A model generated the notes under the pieces. The model did not search any database, had not been told where the DNA came from, and saw only the letters and a list, made by a program, of their open reading frames with translations. 45,300 bases of DNA from Paraktedonobacter sp035294465 (lineage in GTDB: Bacteria > Chloroflexota > Ktedonobacteria > Ktedonobacterales > Ktedonobacteraceae): NCBI GenBank assembly GCA_035294465.1, contig DATGKW010000102.1, positions 1 to 45,300 on the forward strand. The letters are read 5' to 3'. Below, in pieces: positions 25,712-33,421 of this stretch; position 1 is the first letter of the stretch; every line of letters begins with the position of its first letter. Made by a program: the position numbers and the translations under genes.

Positions 25712-27112
25712 TTACGCCTGCCCGTTACCAAAAGCGTGCAGCAGCGCAGCATACCAGTAGCCGCTCTCCTTGATTATCCTACGCTGTGTGGGATAATCGA
25801 CGTAGACGATGCCAAAGCGCTTGGTATAGCCTTCGCCCCATTCAAAGTTGTCCAGCAGCGACCAGACAAAGTAGCCGTGTAAAGGTGCGCCTTGCTCGAT
25901 GGCTTCGGCGCAGGCTGTGATATGCGAGCGCAGATAATCAACGCGCCGGGGATCGCTGATTGTATCGCTGCCGTCCCAGACATCGGGGAAAGCCGCGCCG
26001 TTTTCGGTCACATAGAGCTTGCTCACCGGATAGTTACGTCCCACGTCAATCAGCAGGTCGCGCAGGCCATGCGGATAGATCTCCCAGCCCATATCGGTAT
26101 AGCAGGCATTGGGCACAGGCGAGACGCTTTCGCAGCGGTCGGCTAGAGGCTCTGTCTTCGCGCCGCGAATCACGATGCGCGAATATGTATTCACGCCCAG
26201 GAAGTCCAGAGGAGCCGCGATCATAGCCAGGTCATCTGGCTGCATCGGTGGCGGATTGAGCGCCATATGTTCAAAGAACTGTTCGGGATAGGCACCGCGA
26301 TAGATTGGGTCAAGGAACCAGCCGTTGCTAAACTGGTTGGCAAGTTTCATGTCGCGCACCGTTTCGGCTCGCTCGTCAGCTCCATAAACCTGATTCAGAA
26401 GAAGAGTGATTCCGACTTGCGCGTCGGGTCCCAATTGGGCGCGCATGCGTGGCACGGCCAGGCCATGCCCCAGGAGGAGATGATGAGCTGCATCGATGGC
26501 AGCCTGGCGATCATGCAGGCCGGGCGCGTGGACGCCAACTCCGTAGCCCAGATACGCGCTGCACCAGGGTTCGTTAAGCGTAATCCAGCCGGTCACGCGA
26601 TCTCCCAGACGCCGGGTCACGATCTCGGCATAGTCAGCGAAGGCATAGGCTGTGGCGCGATTGAGCCAGCCTCCCTCCCGTTCCAGCGGCGAGGGAAGAT
26701 CCCAGTGGTAGAGCGTGATAAAGGGCTGAATGCCCTTCGCCAGCAGCGTATCCACCAGGCGATCATAAAAGTCCAGGCCCGCCTGGTTAACGGAGCCGCG
26801 ACCTTCAGGCAGGATGCGCGGCCAGGCAATCGAGAAACGATACGCGCCCAGGCCAAGCTGCACCATCAAGTCAGTATCCTCCTCGACCCGGTGGTAATGG
26901 TCTGTGGCCACCTCGCCAGTATGACCGTGAGCAGTCTTGCCCGGCGTGGCCGAGAAATCGTCCCAGATGCTCGATCCCCTTCCATCCTCGTGGATGGCCC
27001 CCTCGATCTGATAAGAGGCCGTGGCCGCGCCCCAGAGGAAGTGCGCGGGAAATCTCTCAGCCAGGTCAGTCTCAACCTGCGTCTGAGTGGGCATGTTGGG
27101 AATAATACTCAT
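25712..27112 (-). CDS. GH1 beta-glucosidase, cytoplasmic
   Basis: The 466-residue product is a full-length GH1 enzyme: FLWGAATASYQIEGA near the start (25-39), YRFSIAWPRILPEG (91-104), acid/base Glu in ITLNEPWC (about 181) and nucleophile Glu in LYVTENGA (about 370), and WSLLDNFEWGEGY near the end. No signal peptide is present. It should release glucose from cellobiose, laminaribiose or similar imported beta-glucosides; the aglycone preference is not readable. The ATG has AGGAG five bases upstream. It follows the transporter permease gene by 50 bases, which links it to oligosaccharide uptake under the LacI-type promoter at 31335-31383. Confidence 0.95.
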   Translation of the reverse strand: MSIIPNMPTQTQVETDLAERFPAHFLWGAATASYQIEGAIHEDGRGSSIWDDFSATPGKTAHGHTGEVATDHYHRVEEDTDLMVQLGLGAYRFSIAWPRILPEGRGSVNQAGLDFYDRLVDTLLAKGIQPFITLYHWDLPSPLEREGGWLNRATAYAFADYAEIVTRRLGDRVTGWITLNEPWCSAYLGYGVGVHAPGLHDRQAAIDAAHHLLLGHGLAVPRMRAQLGPDAQVGITLLLNQVYGADERAETVRDMKLANQFSNGWFLDPIYRGAYPEQFFEHMALNPPPMQPDDLAMIAAPLDFLGVNTYSRIVIRGAKTEPLADRCESVSPVPNACYTDMGWEIYPHGLRDLLIDVGRNYPVSKLYVTENGAAFPDVWDGSDTISDPRRVDYLRSHITACAEAIEQGAPLHGYFVWSLLDNFEWGEGYTKRFGIVYVDYPTQRRIIKESGYWYAALLHAFGNGQA

Positions 27113-27162
27113 GTGTTCTCCTCTTCTTCATGAAATGGTACTCTAGAAAAAGTTGATCTGTT

Positions 27163-28215
27163 TTAACCAGCGACCTGCGTTTCTCGTTTCCGCAAGGCGG
27201 GGAAGCGCGAGGCGCGTCTAATCAGCCTGGTTTCGGAGCGCAGGCGCGGGTTGGCCACTTCGTCAATGCCAAAATTGATCAGCGCGAGACCAGCGCCAAG
27301 CAGGGCAATACACATACCGGGGGCTGCGTACCACCACCAGGCGCCGAGCAAAAGCGCGTCGTTATTCTGCGCCCAGTAAAACATCGTGCCCCAGTCAATG
27401 ACGCTGACGTCTCCCAGGCCCAGGAATTCCAGGCCGGCTGCAGCCAGAATGACATAAATTGCTGTGCCTACAAAGCCCGCGGCCACAATGGCAATCTCAT
27501 TGGGAAAAATTTCAAAGAAGATGATGCGCCAGGTCGATTCGCCGTTGGAGCGGGCGGCCTCGACAAAATCGCGCTGGCGCATCGAAAGCGTTTGCGCCCG
27601 CAGCACACGTGCCTGATAGGCCCAGCTTGTGAGCGCGATCACCAGCGCCACGGTGAGCGGCCCTTTGGCCGGCACATAGGCCGCCAGGACCACCGCTAGC
27701 GGGAAGCCCGGCAGAACTAGGAAGATGTTGATCAGCAGCGTCAATATATCGTCGGCGAAGCCGCCTAGATAACCGGCGACCAGGCCCACGATAACCGAAA
27801 GAGCTGTCACGATCAGGCCGGTAGCAAAACCCCAGAGAATCGAAACACGCGTGCCGGCGATCAACTGGCTAAAGATATCCTGACCCGTCTGGGTCGTGCC
27901 CAGCCAGTGAGAGGGCGAAGGCGGGACCAGCACATCATTTGAGAGCGCGCTGGGATCGGTGCGCAGAAACAATGGGCCAATCAGCGCGATCACCACAAAA
28001 AAGAGCACAATGCAGATCCCGGCCGTCGCCTTACGGTTGAGGGTAAAGATTCGCCATAGAACGCGCAGGCTGCCGGCCAGCGGCGACGGGGGCTGCTGCT
28101 GCGGCATAGATGCGTACTCCTCCGTGGGCTGTGCTCCTGAGGATGGAAAAGCATGCTCTTCAAGGGAGGCGGCAGATTGTGCTTCGTTCCCGGCAGATTG
28201 TGGAAATGTACTCAT
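27163..28215 (-). CDS. ABC transporter permease, DppC/OppC type
   Basis: The 350-residue product begins with a polar, Pro/Gln-rich cytoplasmic tail of about 55 residues, then a first membrane helix (AGICIVLFFVVIALIGPLF), a periplasm-side loop with HWLGTTQTGQDIFSQLIAG, and five further helices with the EAA loop FVEAARSNGESTWRIIFFEI, as in peptide/oligosaccharide-type permeases. The C-terminus ends RLRSETRLIRR with basic residues inside. The ATG at 28215 follows AAGGAG by eight bases; the open frame upstream overlaps the preceding gene. It lies 16 bases after the DppB-type stop. With its partner it forms the membrane channel for the lipoprotein encoded upstream. Confidence 0.92.
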   Translation of the reverse strand: MSTFPQSAGNEAQSAASLEEHAFPSSGAQPTEEYASMPQQQPPSPLAGSLRVLWRIFTLNRKATAGICIVLFFVVIALIGPLFLRTDPSALSNDVLVPPSPSHWLGTTQTGQDIFSQLIAGTRVSILWGFATGLIVTALSVIVGLVAGYLGGFADDILTLLINIFLVLPGFPLAVVLAAYVPAKGPLTVALVIALTSWAYQARVLRAQTLSMRQRDFVEAARSNGESTWRIIFFEIFPNEIAIVAAGFVGTAIYVILAAAGLEFLGLGDVSVIDWGTMFYWAQNNDALLLGAWWWYAAPGMCIALLGAGLALINFGIDEVANPRLRSETRLIRRASRFPALRKRETQVAG

Positions 28216-28231
28216 CTTCACAGCTCCTTCT

Positions 28232-29209
28232 CTAACGCACACGCACACGCGGATCGAGGACCGCGTAGACCAGCTCGGCGATAAAATTAGCTCCCAGCAC
28301 CGCCAGAGCAATGAGCAGGAAAATCCCTTGCAAAAGGGGATAGTCAGAGTTTTGCGCCGCTTGCAGCAAGGCAAAGCCGATGCCGGGATAAGAGAAGACC
28401 ACTTCGGTCAACAACGCGCCGCCGACGACAAAGCCCAGCGAGAGAGCAAAGCCGGTCACATTGGGTAAGATGGCGTTGCGGGCCGCGTAGGCAAGCATGA
28501 CGCGGCGCTCGCTCAGTCCTTTGGCCTCGGCCATCAGGACGTAATCTTCTGTCAGCGTGGTAATCATCGCGTTGCGCATGCCAAGCATCCAACCGGCGAT
28601 GGAGGCCAGGACTATTGTAAAAGACGGCAGCAGAGCATGATCGAGCGCGCTGAGCAGAAAATCAGAGTTCCAGCCAACCGTCAGCGAAGTATCGTAGCCG
28701 CCGTTGAGCGGAAACCAGTTCAAGGTATAAGCCAGGATGTAGAGCGAAATCAAGGCCAGCCAGAAATATGGAATGGCTGAGAAAAAGGTCAGGAAAGGTG
28801 GAAGGACGCTATCGATGAGTGAGCCGCGCTTCCAGGCGATCAGGGCGCCGATCAGCGTGCCCAGGGTAAAACTAATGAGCACCGAGGTACCAACCAGGGA
28901 CAGCGTCCAGGGAAGCTCCTGCATAAGCACTGTCGAGACGGGCGTTGGGAAGTAGGTAAAAGAGATGCCCAGATTGCCGTGGAACAGGTTGTTCAGGTAT
29001 TGAAGATACTGTGTCCAGAGCGAATCATGTGTGATGCCAAATTGCAATTCAAGCGCGTGAATAGCCTGCGGGGTCATACGTCCCTGGAAACGGGCCATCA
29101 GCGCACCTGCGGGATCTCCTGGGGCCAGGCGTGGAATAACAAAATTGATTGTAATCGAGGCCCAGAGAGCCACCAGATAGAAGCCCATACGGCGGAGCAA
29201 ATGCTTCAC
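28232..29209 (-). CDS. ABC transporter permease, DppB/OppB type
   Basis: The 325-residue product shows the N-terminal RRMGFYLVALWASITINFVI helix, RLAPGDPAGALMARFQGRMT, six predicted membrane helices, and an EAA-like loop (YVLMAEAKGLSERRVMLAYA) before the last two helices. It ends ELVYAVLDPRVRVR, typical of DppB-type subunits. The GTG start has GGAGG six bases upstream. Although named after peptide uptake, this transporter class also imports beta-gluco- and manno-oligosaccharides in Thermotoga-like systems, and the GH1 neighbour supports a sugar substrate here. It lies about 250 bases downstream of the binding-protein gene, with two hairpins between. Confidence 0.92.
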   Translation of the reverse strand: MKHLLRRMGFYLVALWASITINFVIPRLAPGDPAGALMARFQGRMTPQAIHALELQFGITHDSLWTQYLQYLNNLFHGNLGISFTYFPTPVSTVLMQELPWTLSLVGTSVLISFTLGTLIGALIAWKRGSLIDSVLPPFLTFFSAIPYFWLALISLYILAYTLNWFPLNGGYDTSLTVGWNSDFLLSALDHALLPSFTIVLASIAGWMLGMRNAMITTLTEDYVLMAEAKGLSERRVMLAYAARNAILPNVTGFALSLGFVVGGALLTEVVFSYPGIGFALLQAAQNSDYPLLQGIFLLIALAVLGANFIAELVYAVLDPRVRVR

Positions 29210-29292
29210 CTGGTTCCTCCTTCCATCTGGGCATAGGCGGTGTCAGCAAGCGCCGGCTATGCCTCAAATCATTTTCTCTTTCAGTAATCCTG

Positions 29293-29342
29293 TTTCCGAT
29301 TTTGCGAACCCCTGGTCGGCGTTTCTTTCGCAAAATCGGAAA
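29293..29342. repeat. 16-bp perfect inverted repeat
   Basis: TTTCCGATTTTGCGAA (29293-29308) and its exact complement (29327-29342) flank an 18-base loop in the gap between the binding-protein and permease genes. It may protect the binding-protein mRNA or bind a regulator. Confidence 0.55.
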
Positions 29343-29412
29343 GGAAGCGGGCAGCCTGCCCGGCCATATGAGTAATTCTGTGTAGCTTTTGCAAAACAAA
29401 GAAGAGATGCCA

Positions 29413-29448
29413 GAGGCGGGAGCGCCACGCCAGAGACGCTCCCACCTC
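29413..29448 (-). terminator. Attenuating hairpin after the binding-protein gene
   Basis: GAGGCGGGAGCG (29413-29424) pairs with CGCTCCCACCTC (29437-29448) with one mismatch. It starts just after the minus-strand stop codon. Such hairpins commonly let the binding protein be made in excess over the permeases. Confidence 0.5.
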
Positions 29449-29458
29449 CGAGGAGGCA

Positions 29459-31156
29459 TCAGGCGATGGGTTTAAGGTTGAGAGCCACTACCTCCGCGTC
29501 CGGGAAATCGAAAGGTGCGGGAGAAGCGTAGGCGTTACTGGCTGTAGGCCAGCCTGAGAAATTGCGGGTGCTGTACTCATACCAGGTCGCGCCAAAGACT
29601 AGCGGAATGCTGGGCAGTTCCTGCACCATGATCTGCTGCAAGCCGTTGAGCGCTTGCTGCTGCACAGTAGGATCGGTAGTTGTGGCGTACTGAGCCAGCA
29701 GCTTATCGGTGGTGGGGTCCATCCAGCGCTCGAAATTCGAGCTGGCTGCCTTGCCGATGGGCGCGCTGTTGGTGCTGTTTAACAGTGAGTTGTACAGGTA
29801 GAACGGCGTCGGGCCAGGGTTGGTCCAGGAGATGGCCATATCATAGCTGCCCATCTGCAACGCGCTAAAGTACGAGTTAAAGGAGATCGCATTCACTGTG
29901 GCGTTGATGCCGATGGCTTTCAGGTCGCTCGCAATGATCTGGTCTTCTGTGACCCAGTCGGTCCAACCGGTGACTACATCGATATTGAACGAAAGCTGTT
30001 TACCGCTTTTATCAACATACATGCCATTAGAGCCTTTCGTAAAACCGGCGCTGTTCAGCAATTGGATCGACTTGGCGGTGTCCTGCGTGAATGACGCGTT
30101 CGCATACGCGGGGTCCAGGTTGCTCTGATTGGCCGGCAGAACCAGGCCGGTCGGGCTGGCTACCGGCTCGTAGCCGCTCTCGGCAACTTTGTAGAGTTGC
30201 TCGCGGTCGATGGCGTCGCTGATGGCCTCACGCACGGCAAGCTGGTTGAAAGGCGCTTTAGCTGTGTTCAGGTACAGCATGACGATATTGCGGTTAGGGA
30301 ACCAGTAGTGATTGTGGGCTGGATCTTTATCTACGTAGGTCTGCTGGATATTGGGTGTATACAGGCCCGTCCAGTCAACGTCGCCACGCTGGAGCAGCAA
30401 TTCGGCGCTGGTGTTCGAGTCAAAGGCCGGATAGCGAATCTCGTTGATCTCCGGCTTGCCCGGCTGCCAGTAGTGGGGATTTTTCTTCAAATCGATCACC
30501 TGCGGTGAAAACGATTTGAGCATAAAGGGTCCGGTGCCAACGGGATTGTCATCGGCGAACTTCGTGGGATCGCCCGCGCTGGCGTATTCGTGCTTGGAAA
30601 CGATCCAGGTCTGGCCGGCCAGGTACCAGAGAATGGGTGAGTAAGCTGTTTTCAGGGTCACAGTAACGGTGTTGTTATCAGGCGCTTGCACGCTCTGAAT
30701 ATACTGCCAGAGGCCATTGCCGTCGGCGTCTGGATATTGCTTGAGCATATCCAGGGTGAAGACAACGTCCGCTGAGGTGAATGGCTGGCCGTCGCTCCAC
30801 TGGACGCCGGTGCGCAAGTGGAACGTCAGAGTTTTCGCGTCGCTGGAGAAAACATAACTCTGGGCTAACCAGGGGTGAACACTGCTATCCATGCGGTTAA
30901 AGAACAGCAGGGTTTCGTAAATCATTCCCTGGGAGCCATAGTTAGCGGTAGAGGAATAGGGGCTGAAGCCATCAGTAAAGTCGCCTTTGGGGCTGGGAAC
31001 AACGTTGAGCACGCTGTTGTTCTTCGATGTCGAATTGGCTGAGCCTCCCTGGCCGCAGGCGGCTAAGACCATGAGCAGCAGTGCCAACAAGGGAAAGACA
31101 ACTGCCTTCGTTCGAACCTTCGCCTTCCCAGGCGAAAGGGTACGCTTTGGAGACAT
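29459..31156 (-). CDS. ABC transporter substrate-binding lipoprotein, family 5
   Basis: The 565-residue product has a lipoprotein signal: basic start, hydrophobic VVFPLLALLLMVL and lipobox LAAC with Cys about 34. The mature protein has the family 5 (DppA/OppA) signature around LTFHLRTGVQWSDGQPFTSA and ADVVFTLDM, and later AVREAISDAIDREQLYK. It would be anchored to the outer face of the cytoplasmic membrane and bind oligosaccharides or peptides; the GH1 gene in the same cluster favours cello- or laminari-oligosaccharides. The ATG follows AGGAGG by six bases. It is the first gene after the LacI-controlled promoter, with a leader of about 190 bases. No cognate ATPase gene (DppD/DppF) is in the window. 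Confidence 0.93.
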   Translation of the reverse strand: MSPKRTLSPGKAKVRTKAVVFPLLALLLMVLAACGQGGSANSTSKNNSVLNVVPSPKGDFTDGFSPYSSTANYGSQGMIYETLLFFNRMDSSVHPWLAQSYVFSSDAKTLTFHLRTGVQWSDGQPFTSADVVFTLDMLKQYPDADGNGLWQYIQSVQAPDNNTVTVTLKTAYSPILWYLAGQTWIVSKHEYASAGDPTKFADDNPVGTGPFMLKSFSPQVIDLKKNPHYWQPGKPEINEIRYPAFDSNTSAELLLQRGDVDWTGLYTPNIQQTYVDKDPAHNHYWFPNRNIVMLYLNTAKAPFNQLAVREAISDAIDREQLYKVAESGYEPVASPTGLVLPANQSNLDPAYANASFTQDTAKSIQLLNSAGFTKGSNGMYVDKSGKQLSFNIDVVTGWTDWVTEDQIIASDLKAIGINATVNAISFNSYFSALQMGSYDMAISWTNPGPTPFYLYNSLLNSTNSAPIGKAASSNFERWMDPTTDKLLAQYATTTDPTVQQQALNGLQQIMVQELPSIPLVFGATWYEYSTRNFSGWPTASNAYASPAPFDFPDAEVVALNLKPIA

Positions 31157-31334
31157 AGAAAACCTCCTTGCAAAAATAGATCAAGCGTTGGTCTAAAAAC
31201 AAGGGTCGCCACTGAACCACAAGGGTTATCGTTCACTGTGTTTCTCTTCTTCACCATCTCCTCTCTAGCCAAACAGGCCGGGCATTACCTGATGAACCGA
31301 AATAAAAAATATTCTTCGCCGAAATTCTGTCTGT

Positions 31335-31348
31335 TGAAACCGGTTTCA
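31335..31348 (-). promoter_or_regulatory. LacI-type operator, downstream site
   Basis: TGAAACCGGTTTCA is a perfect palindrome of the LacI-family form. On the minus strand it begins about six bases after the -10 box, so it covers the predicted transcription start of the transporter operon. Its centre is 30 bases from the other operator, close to three helical turns. Confidence 0.8.
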
Positions 31349-31353
31349 TCTAA

Positions 31354-31383
31354 ACTATACCGAATGAAACCGGTTTCTGTCAA
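31354..31383 (-). promoter_or_regulatory. Promoter of the transporter-GH1 cluster with embedded operator
   Basis: Read on the minus strand, TTGACA (31383-31378) and TATAGT (31359-31354) are separated by 18 bases. The operator GAAACCGGTTTC (within 31365-31378) fills the spacer. Repressor binding here and at 31335-31348 would block polymerase completely. The rest of 31157-31676 shows a 190-base leader on the left, and on the right an AT-rich stretch without further clear sites. Confidence 0.78.
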
Positions 31384-31631
31384 GGTATGCCGATCTTCCT
31401 CTAAGACCTTCCCCGACTTCTTTTTCGATATTTTGCGAAATCGATGAAAGTCTATGAGAGTAACTATACTGATTTTCAGGAGAGATGTCAAGGTTTTTTT
31501 CCGGCAAGCTTCCGCCAGAAAATGGATGGAGAAGGCGTCTTCGACTTCTGTTCTCTTCATGTAAGCGCAGGCGACCTGTTCATCACCTTCGGCTTGATTT
31601 CGCACTCTAGCGCGTCTTTTTTTTGATGTGC

Positions 31632-31637
31632 TATAAT
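31632..31637 (+). promoter_or_regulatory. -10 element of the lacI-type gene
   Basis: A perfect TATAAT lies 39 bases before the ATG. The -35 region is a T run and poor. No operator palindrome overlaps it, so direct autorepression is not obvious. Confidence 0.5.
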
Positions 31638-31676
31638 AGATCGAAAGTTTCTGAAGAATTTCGGGAGGACAAGCTC

Positions 31677-32705
31677 ATGGCGAAGAGACATAGAACTGAT
31701 GGGCGTCCGACTATTGCGCAGATCGCGCAAATCGCGGGCGTTTCGGTGCCAACTGTCTCGAAGGTTTTGAACAAACGCTCCGATGTCGCGCCGCCAACCC
31801 GCGAACGAGTTGAGAGGGTGGTTGAGGAGTATGGTTTCGTGCGCAACCGTGCGGCCCGCGCTTTGCGCAAAGGCAAGACCGGGCTGGTGGATCTCCTTCT
31901 GCCACGCCTGGATGACGAATATTATCTGCCTATCCTGGAGGGGGTGGCTCAGGTGTTGCGCGAATCTGGCGTGCGTCTGGTCCTCACTTCGACCGATTAT
32001 CAGGCTGAACAGGAGATTCGCTGGATCCATACGGCCACCGACCATTCCACGGATGGTATTTTGCTCGTTCTCCCACGCGACGAAGCCATTGAGCATCTTG
32101 AACGTTCGGGCCTGCCCTTTGTGCTCATTCACAATCAGGGTGATCAGCGCTCCGGTGTACCCTCGGTGACGATTACCAGCTGGGAAGGAGGATTCGTGGC
32201 GACGACGTATCTGATCAAGCTTGGCCATCGTAGAATTGCCTATATTGGCAAGACCGCCCCGGCCAGAGATGCGATTGAGCGCATTGCCGGCTACCGCGCC
32301 GCTCTGGACTCGGCCGGCTTGCCGCTCGATCCACAGTTGCAATGCGCCGGAGATTTTACCGAGGTCGATGGCTATACAGCTACTAAAGCCTTGCTGGAAC
32401 TGCCGGAGCCACCTACAGCGATCTTTGCCGGCAATGACCGCCAGGCCGCAGGCGTCTATCGTGCGCTTCACGAGCTAGGGTTGTCGGTGCCCGATGATAT
32501 GAGTGTGATCGGCTTCGATAACCTTCCCTACACCGAAATTATGAATCCTCCTCTGACTACTGTGCATGCTCCACGCCTTGAATTGGGGCGCACTGCTGCT
32601 ACCATGCTTCTGCGTCTGATCGATGGAAAGCCTCTGGATATGACACGCGTCGTGCTACCCACAGAATTTATCGAACGTCAGTCCTGCCGCGTGCTCGCGC
32701 CATAG
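31677..32705 (+). CDS. LacI-family transcriptional regulator
   Basis: The 342-residue product has an N-terminal helix-turn-helix, PTIAQIAQIAGVSVPTVSKV (11-30), a hinge region with RNRAARALRKGKTG (56-69) and a periplasmic-binding-protein-like effector domain with DGILLVLPRD, GHRRIAYIGK, PTAIFAGNDRQAAG and VIGFDNLPYTEIMNPPLTTV. It is expected to repress the divergent transporter-GH1 cluster by binding the two TGAAACCGGTTTC(A/T) palindromes and to be released by an oligosaccharide. The ATG at 31677 follows GGGAGG by eight bases; the frame is open 18 codons upstream, across the -10 box. It could also regulate the downstream glucanase genes, but no matching palindrome is seen in front of them. Confidence 0.93.
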   Translation: MAKRHRTDGRPTIAQIAQIAGVSVPTVSKVLNKRSDVAPPTRERVERVVEEYGFVRNRAARALRKGKTGLVDLLLPRLDDEYYLPILEGVAQVLRESGVRLVLTSTDYQAEQEIRWIHTATDHSTDGILLVLPRDEAIEHLERSGLPFVLIHNQGDQRSGVPSVTITSWEGGFVATTYLIKLGHRRIAYIGKTAPARDAIERIAGYRAALDSAGLPLDPQLQCAGDFTEVDGYTATKALLELPEPPTAIFAGNDRQAAGVYRALHELGLSVPDDMSVIGFDNLPYTEIMNPPLTTVHAPRLELGRTAATMLLRLIDGKPLDMTRVVLPTEFIERQSCRVLAP

Positions 32706-32731
32706 AGAAGGCAAAAAGAAGATGCAAAATG

Positions 32732-32746
32732 ATCGGATTTTCCGAT
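32732..32746 (+). terminator. Short hairpin after the lacI-type gene
   Basis: ATCGGA (32732-32737) pairs with TCCGAT (32741-32746) around TTT. The stem is short and its right arm overlaps the left copy of the 18-bp inverted repeat, so it may be regulatory rather than a terminator. Confidence 0.35.
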
Positions 32747-32758
32747 ACTTTACGAAAT
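32741..32758 (-). repeat. 18-bp inverted repeat, left copy
   Basis: TCCGATACTTTACGAAAT is the exact reverse complement of 33131-33148. A shorter relative, ATGAATCGTCCGATAC, lies at 32836-32851 and matches the complement of 33141-33156 at 15 of 16 positions. These copies lie in the 716-base gap before the GH16 gene. Confidence 0.6.
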
Positions 32759-32874
32759 AAATACGCCAAAAAACACGCGAGAAGGCCAGTTTTATCGAGT
32801 CTTTTCCAGATTTACTAAAAAATCCCTCGCTTTACATGAATCGTCCGATACGCTGCTCTTATCAGCAAATGCAA

Positions 32875-32965
32875 CGGATAGCTCGTTGTGAGAGCAGGCT
32901 GAGCACGCGGCGAGCGGCTCCCGCTTCAGCAGGGCAGGGCATGATCAATTGGCGCTCTCTGCCGG
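32875..32965. repeat. Diverged relative of the element at 1781-1942
   Basis: The segment containing GCTCCCGCTTCAGCAGGGCA and TGATCAATTGG follows the same order as the right half of the element at 1781-1942 (CCCGCTGAAGCGGGGCAGG then GATCAATCGG). Similarity is partial and was judged by eye. Confidence 0.4.
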
Positions 32966-33079
32966 TCTTCGAGTGTATGATATCCTGAATGTCGATTCTG
33001 GTTGAAGTTTGCCTTCGGTTTTCGTTCTCTCTGTGTCCATCTGCTGACAAACTATTTTCGACGAATTCTCTTATCCTAC

Positions 33080-33108
33080 TTGACAATCAATGATAAATTC
33101 TTTATATT
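33080..33108 (+). promoter_or_regulatory. Promoter P1 upstream of GH16 gene
   Basis: TTGACA (33080-33085) and TATATT (33103-33108) are 17 bases apart, a strong sigma-A type promoter about 310 bases before the GH16 start. Confidence 0.65.
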
Positions 33109-33130
33109 TCGTAGTAGTATCCCGATAATG

Positions 33131-33148
33131 ATTTCGTAAAGTATCGGA
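33131..33148 (+). repeat. 18-bp inverted repeat, right copy
   Basis: ATTTCGTAAAGTATCGGA lies just after the predicted start point of P1 and just before the -35 box of P2. A local CCGATA (33122-33127)...TATCGG (33142-33147) dyad overlaps it. Position suggests an operator that could repress P1 and act on P2. Confidence 0.5.
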
Positions 33149-33155
33149 CGGTTCA

Positions 33156-33185
33156 TTGGCATTGTTGCCTTATTTCGCGTACAAT
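33156..33185 (+). promoter_or_regulatory. Possible promoter P2 upstream of GH16 gene
   Basis: TTGGCA (33156-33161) and TACAAT (33180-33185) are 18 bases apart. It would give a leader of about 230 bases. Confidence 0.45.
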
Positions 33186-33216
33186 CCCTCGTGGATGCAT
33201 ACTCGCGGCACGCGGC

Positions 33217-33233
33217 AAGGAGTGTCACTCCTT
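33217..33233 (+). promoter_or_regulatory. Palindrome in the GH16 leader
   Basis: AAGGAGTG and CACTCCTT form a perfect 8-bp dyad around a single T, 25-30 bases after the predicted P2 start. It fits the position of a repressor operator. The next 190 bases to the start codon show only a small CCCTA/TAGGG hairpin at 33391-33403. Confidence 0.45.
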
Positions 33234-33421
33234 CAGTGCAGGAAGGATTTCACTATGCACCTCAACCTTTTGCAACTGAGCATCCGTAATTCATCGCTTT
33301 CTCTTCTTTTCTCTACGGCAGGCAGCTAGCCTGTTCCTCGTACTGTTCGACCGGCAATTCCTGGCTGGTGTATACCTGCCGGGAAGGTGTCCCTATTTTA
33401 GGGGGATCCAAAGGAGAAGTC

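Noticed and set aside
31557..32471. Open frame of 304 codons on the minus strand
   Set aside because: It is antisense to the LacI regulator and would cover the regulator's promoter; no domain is visible.
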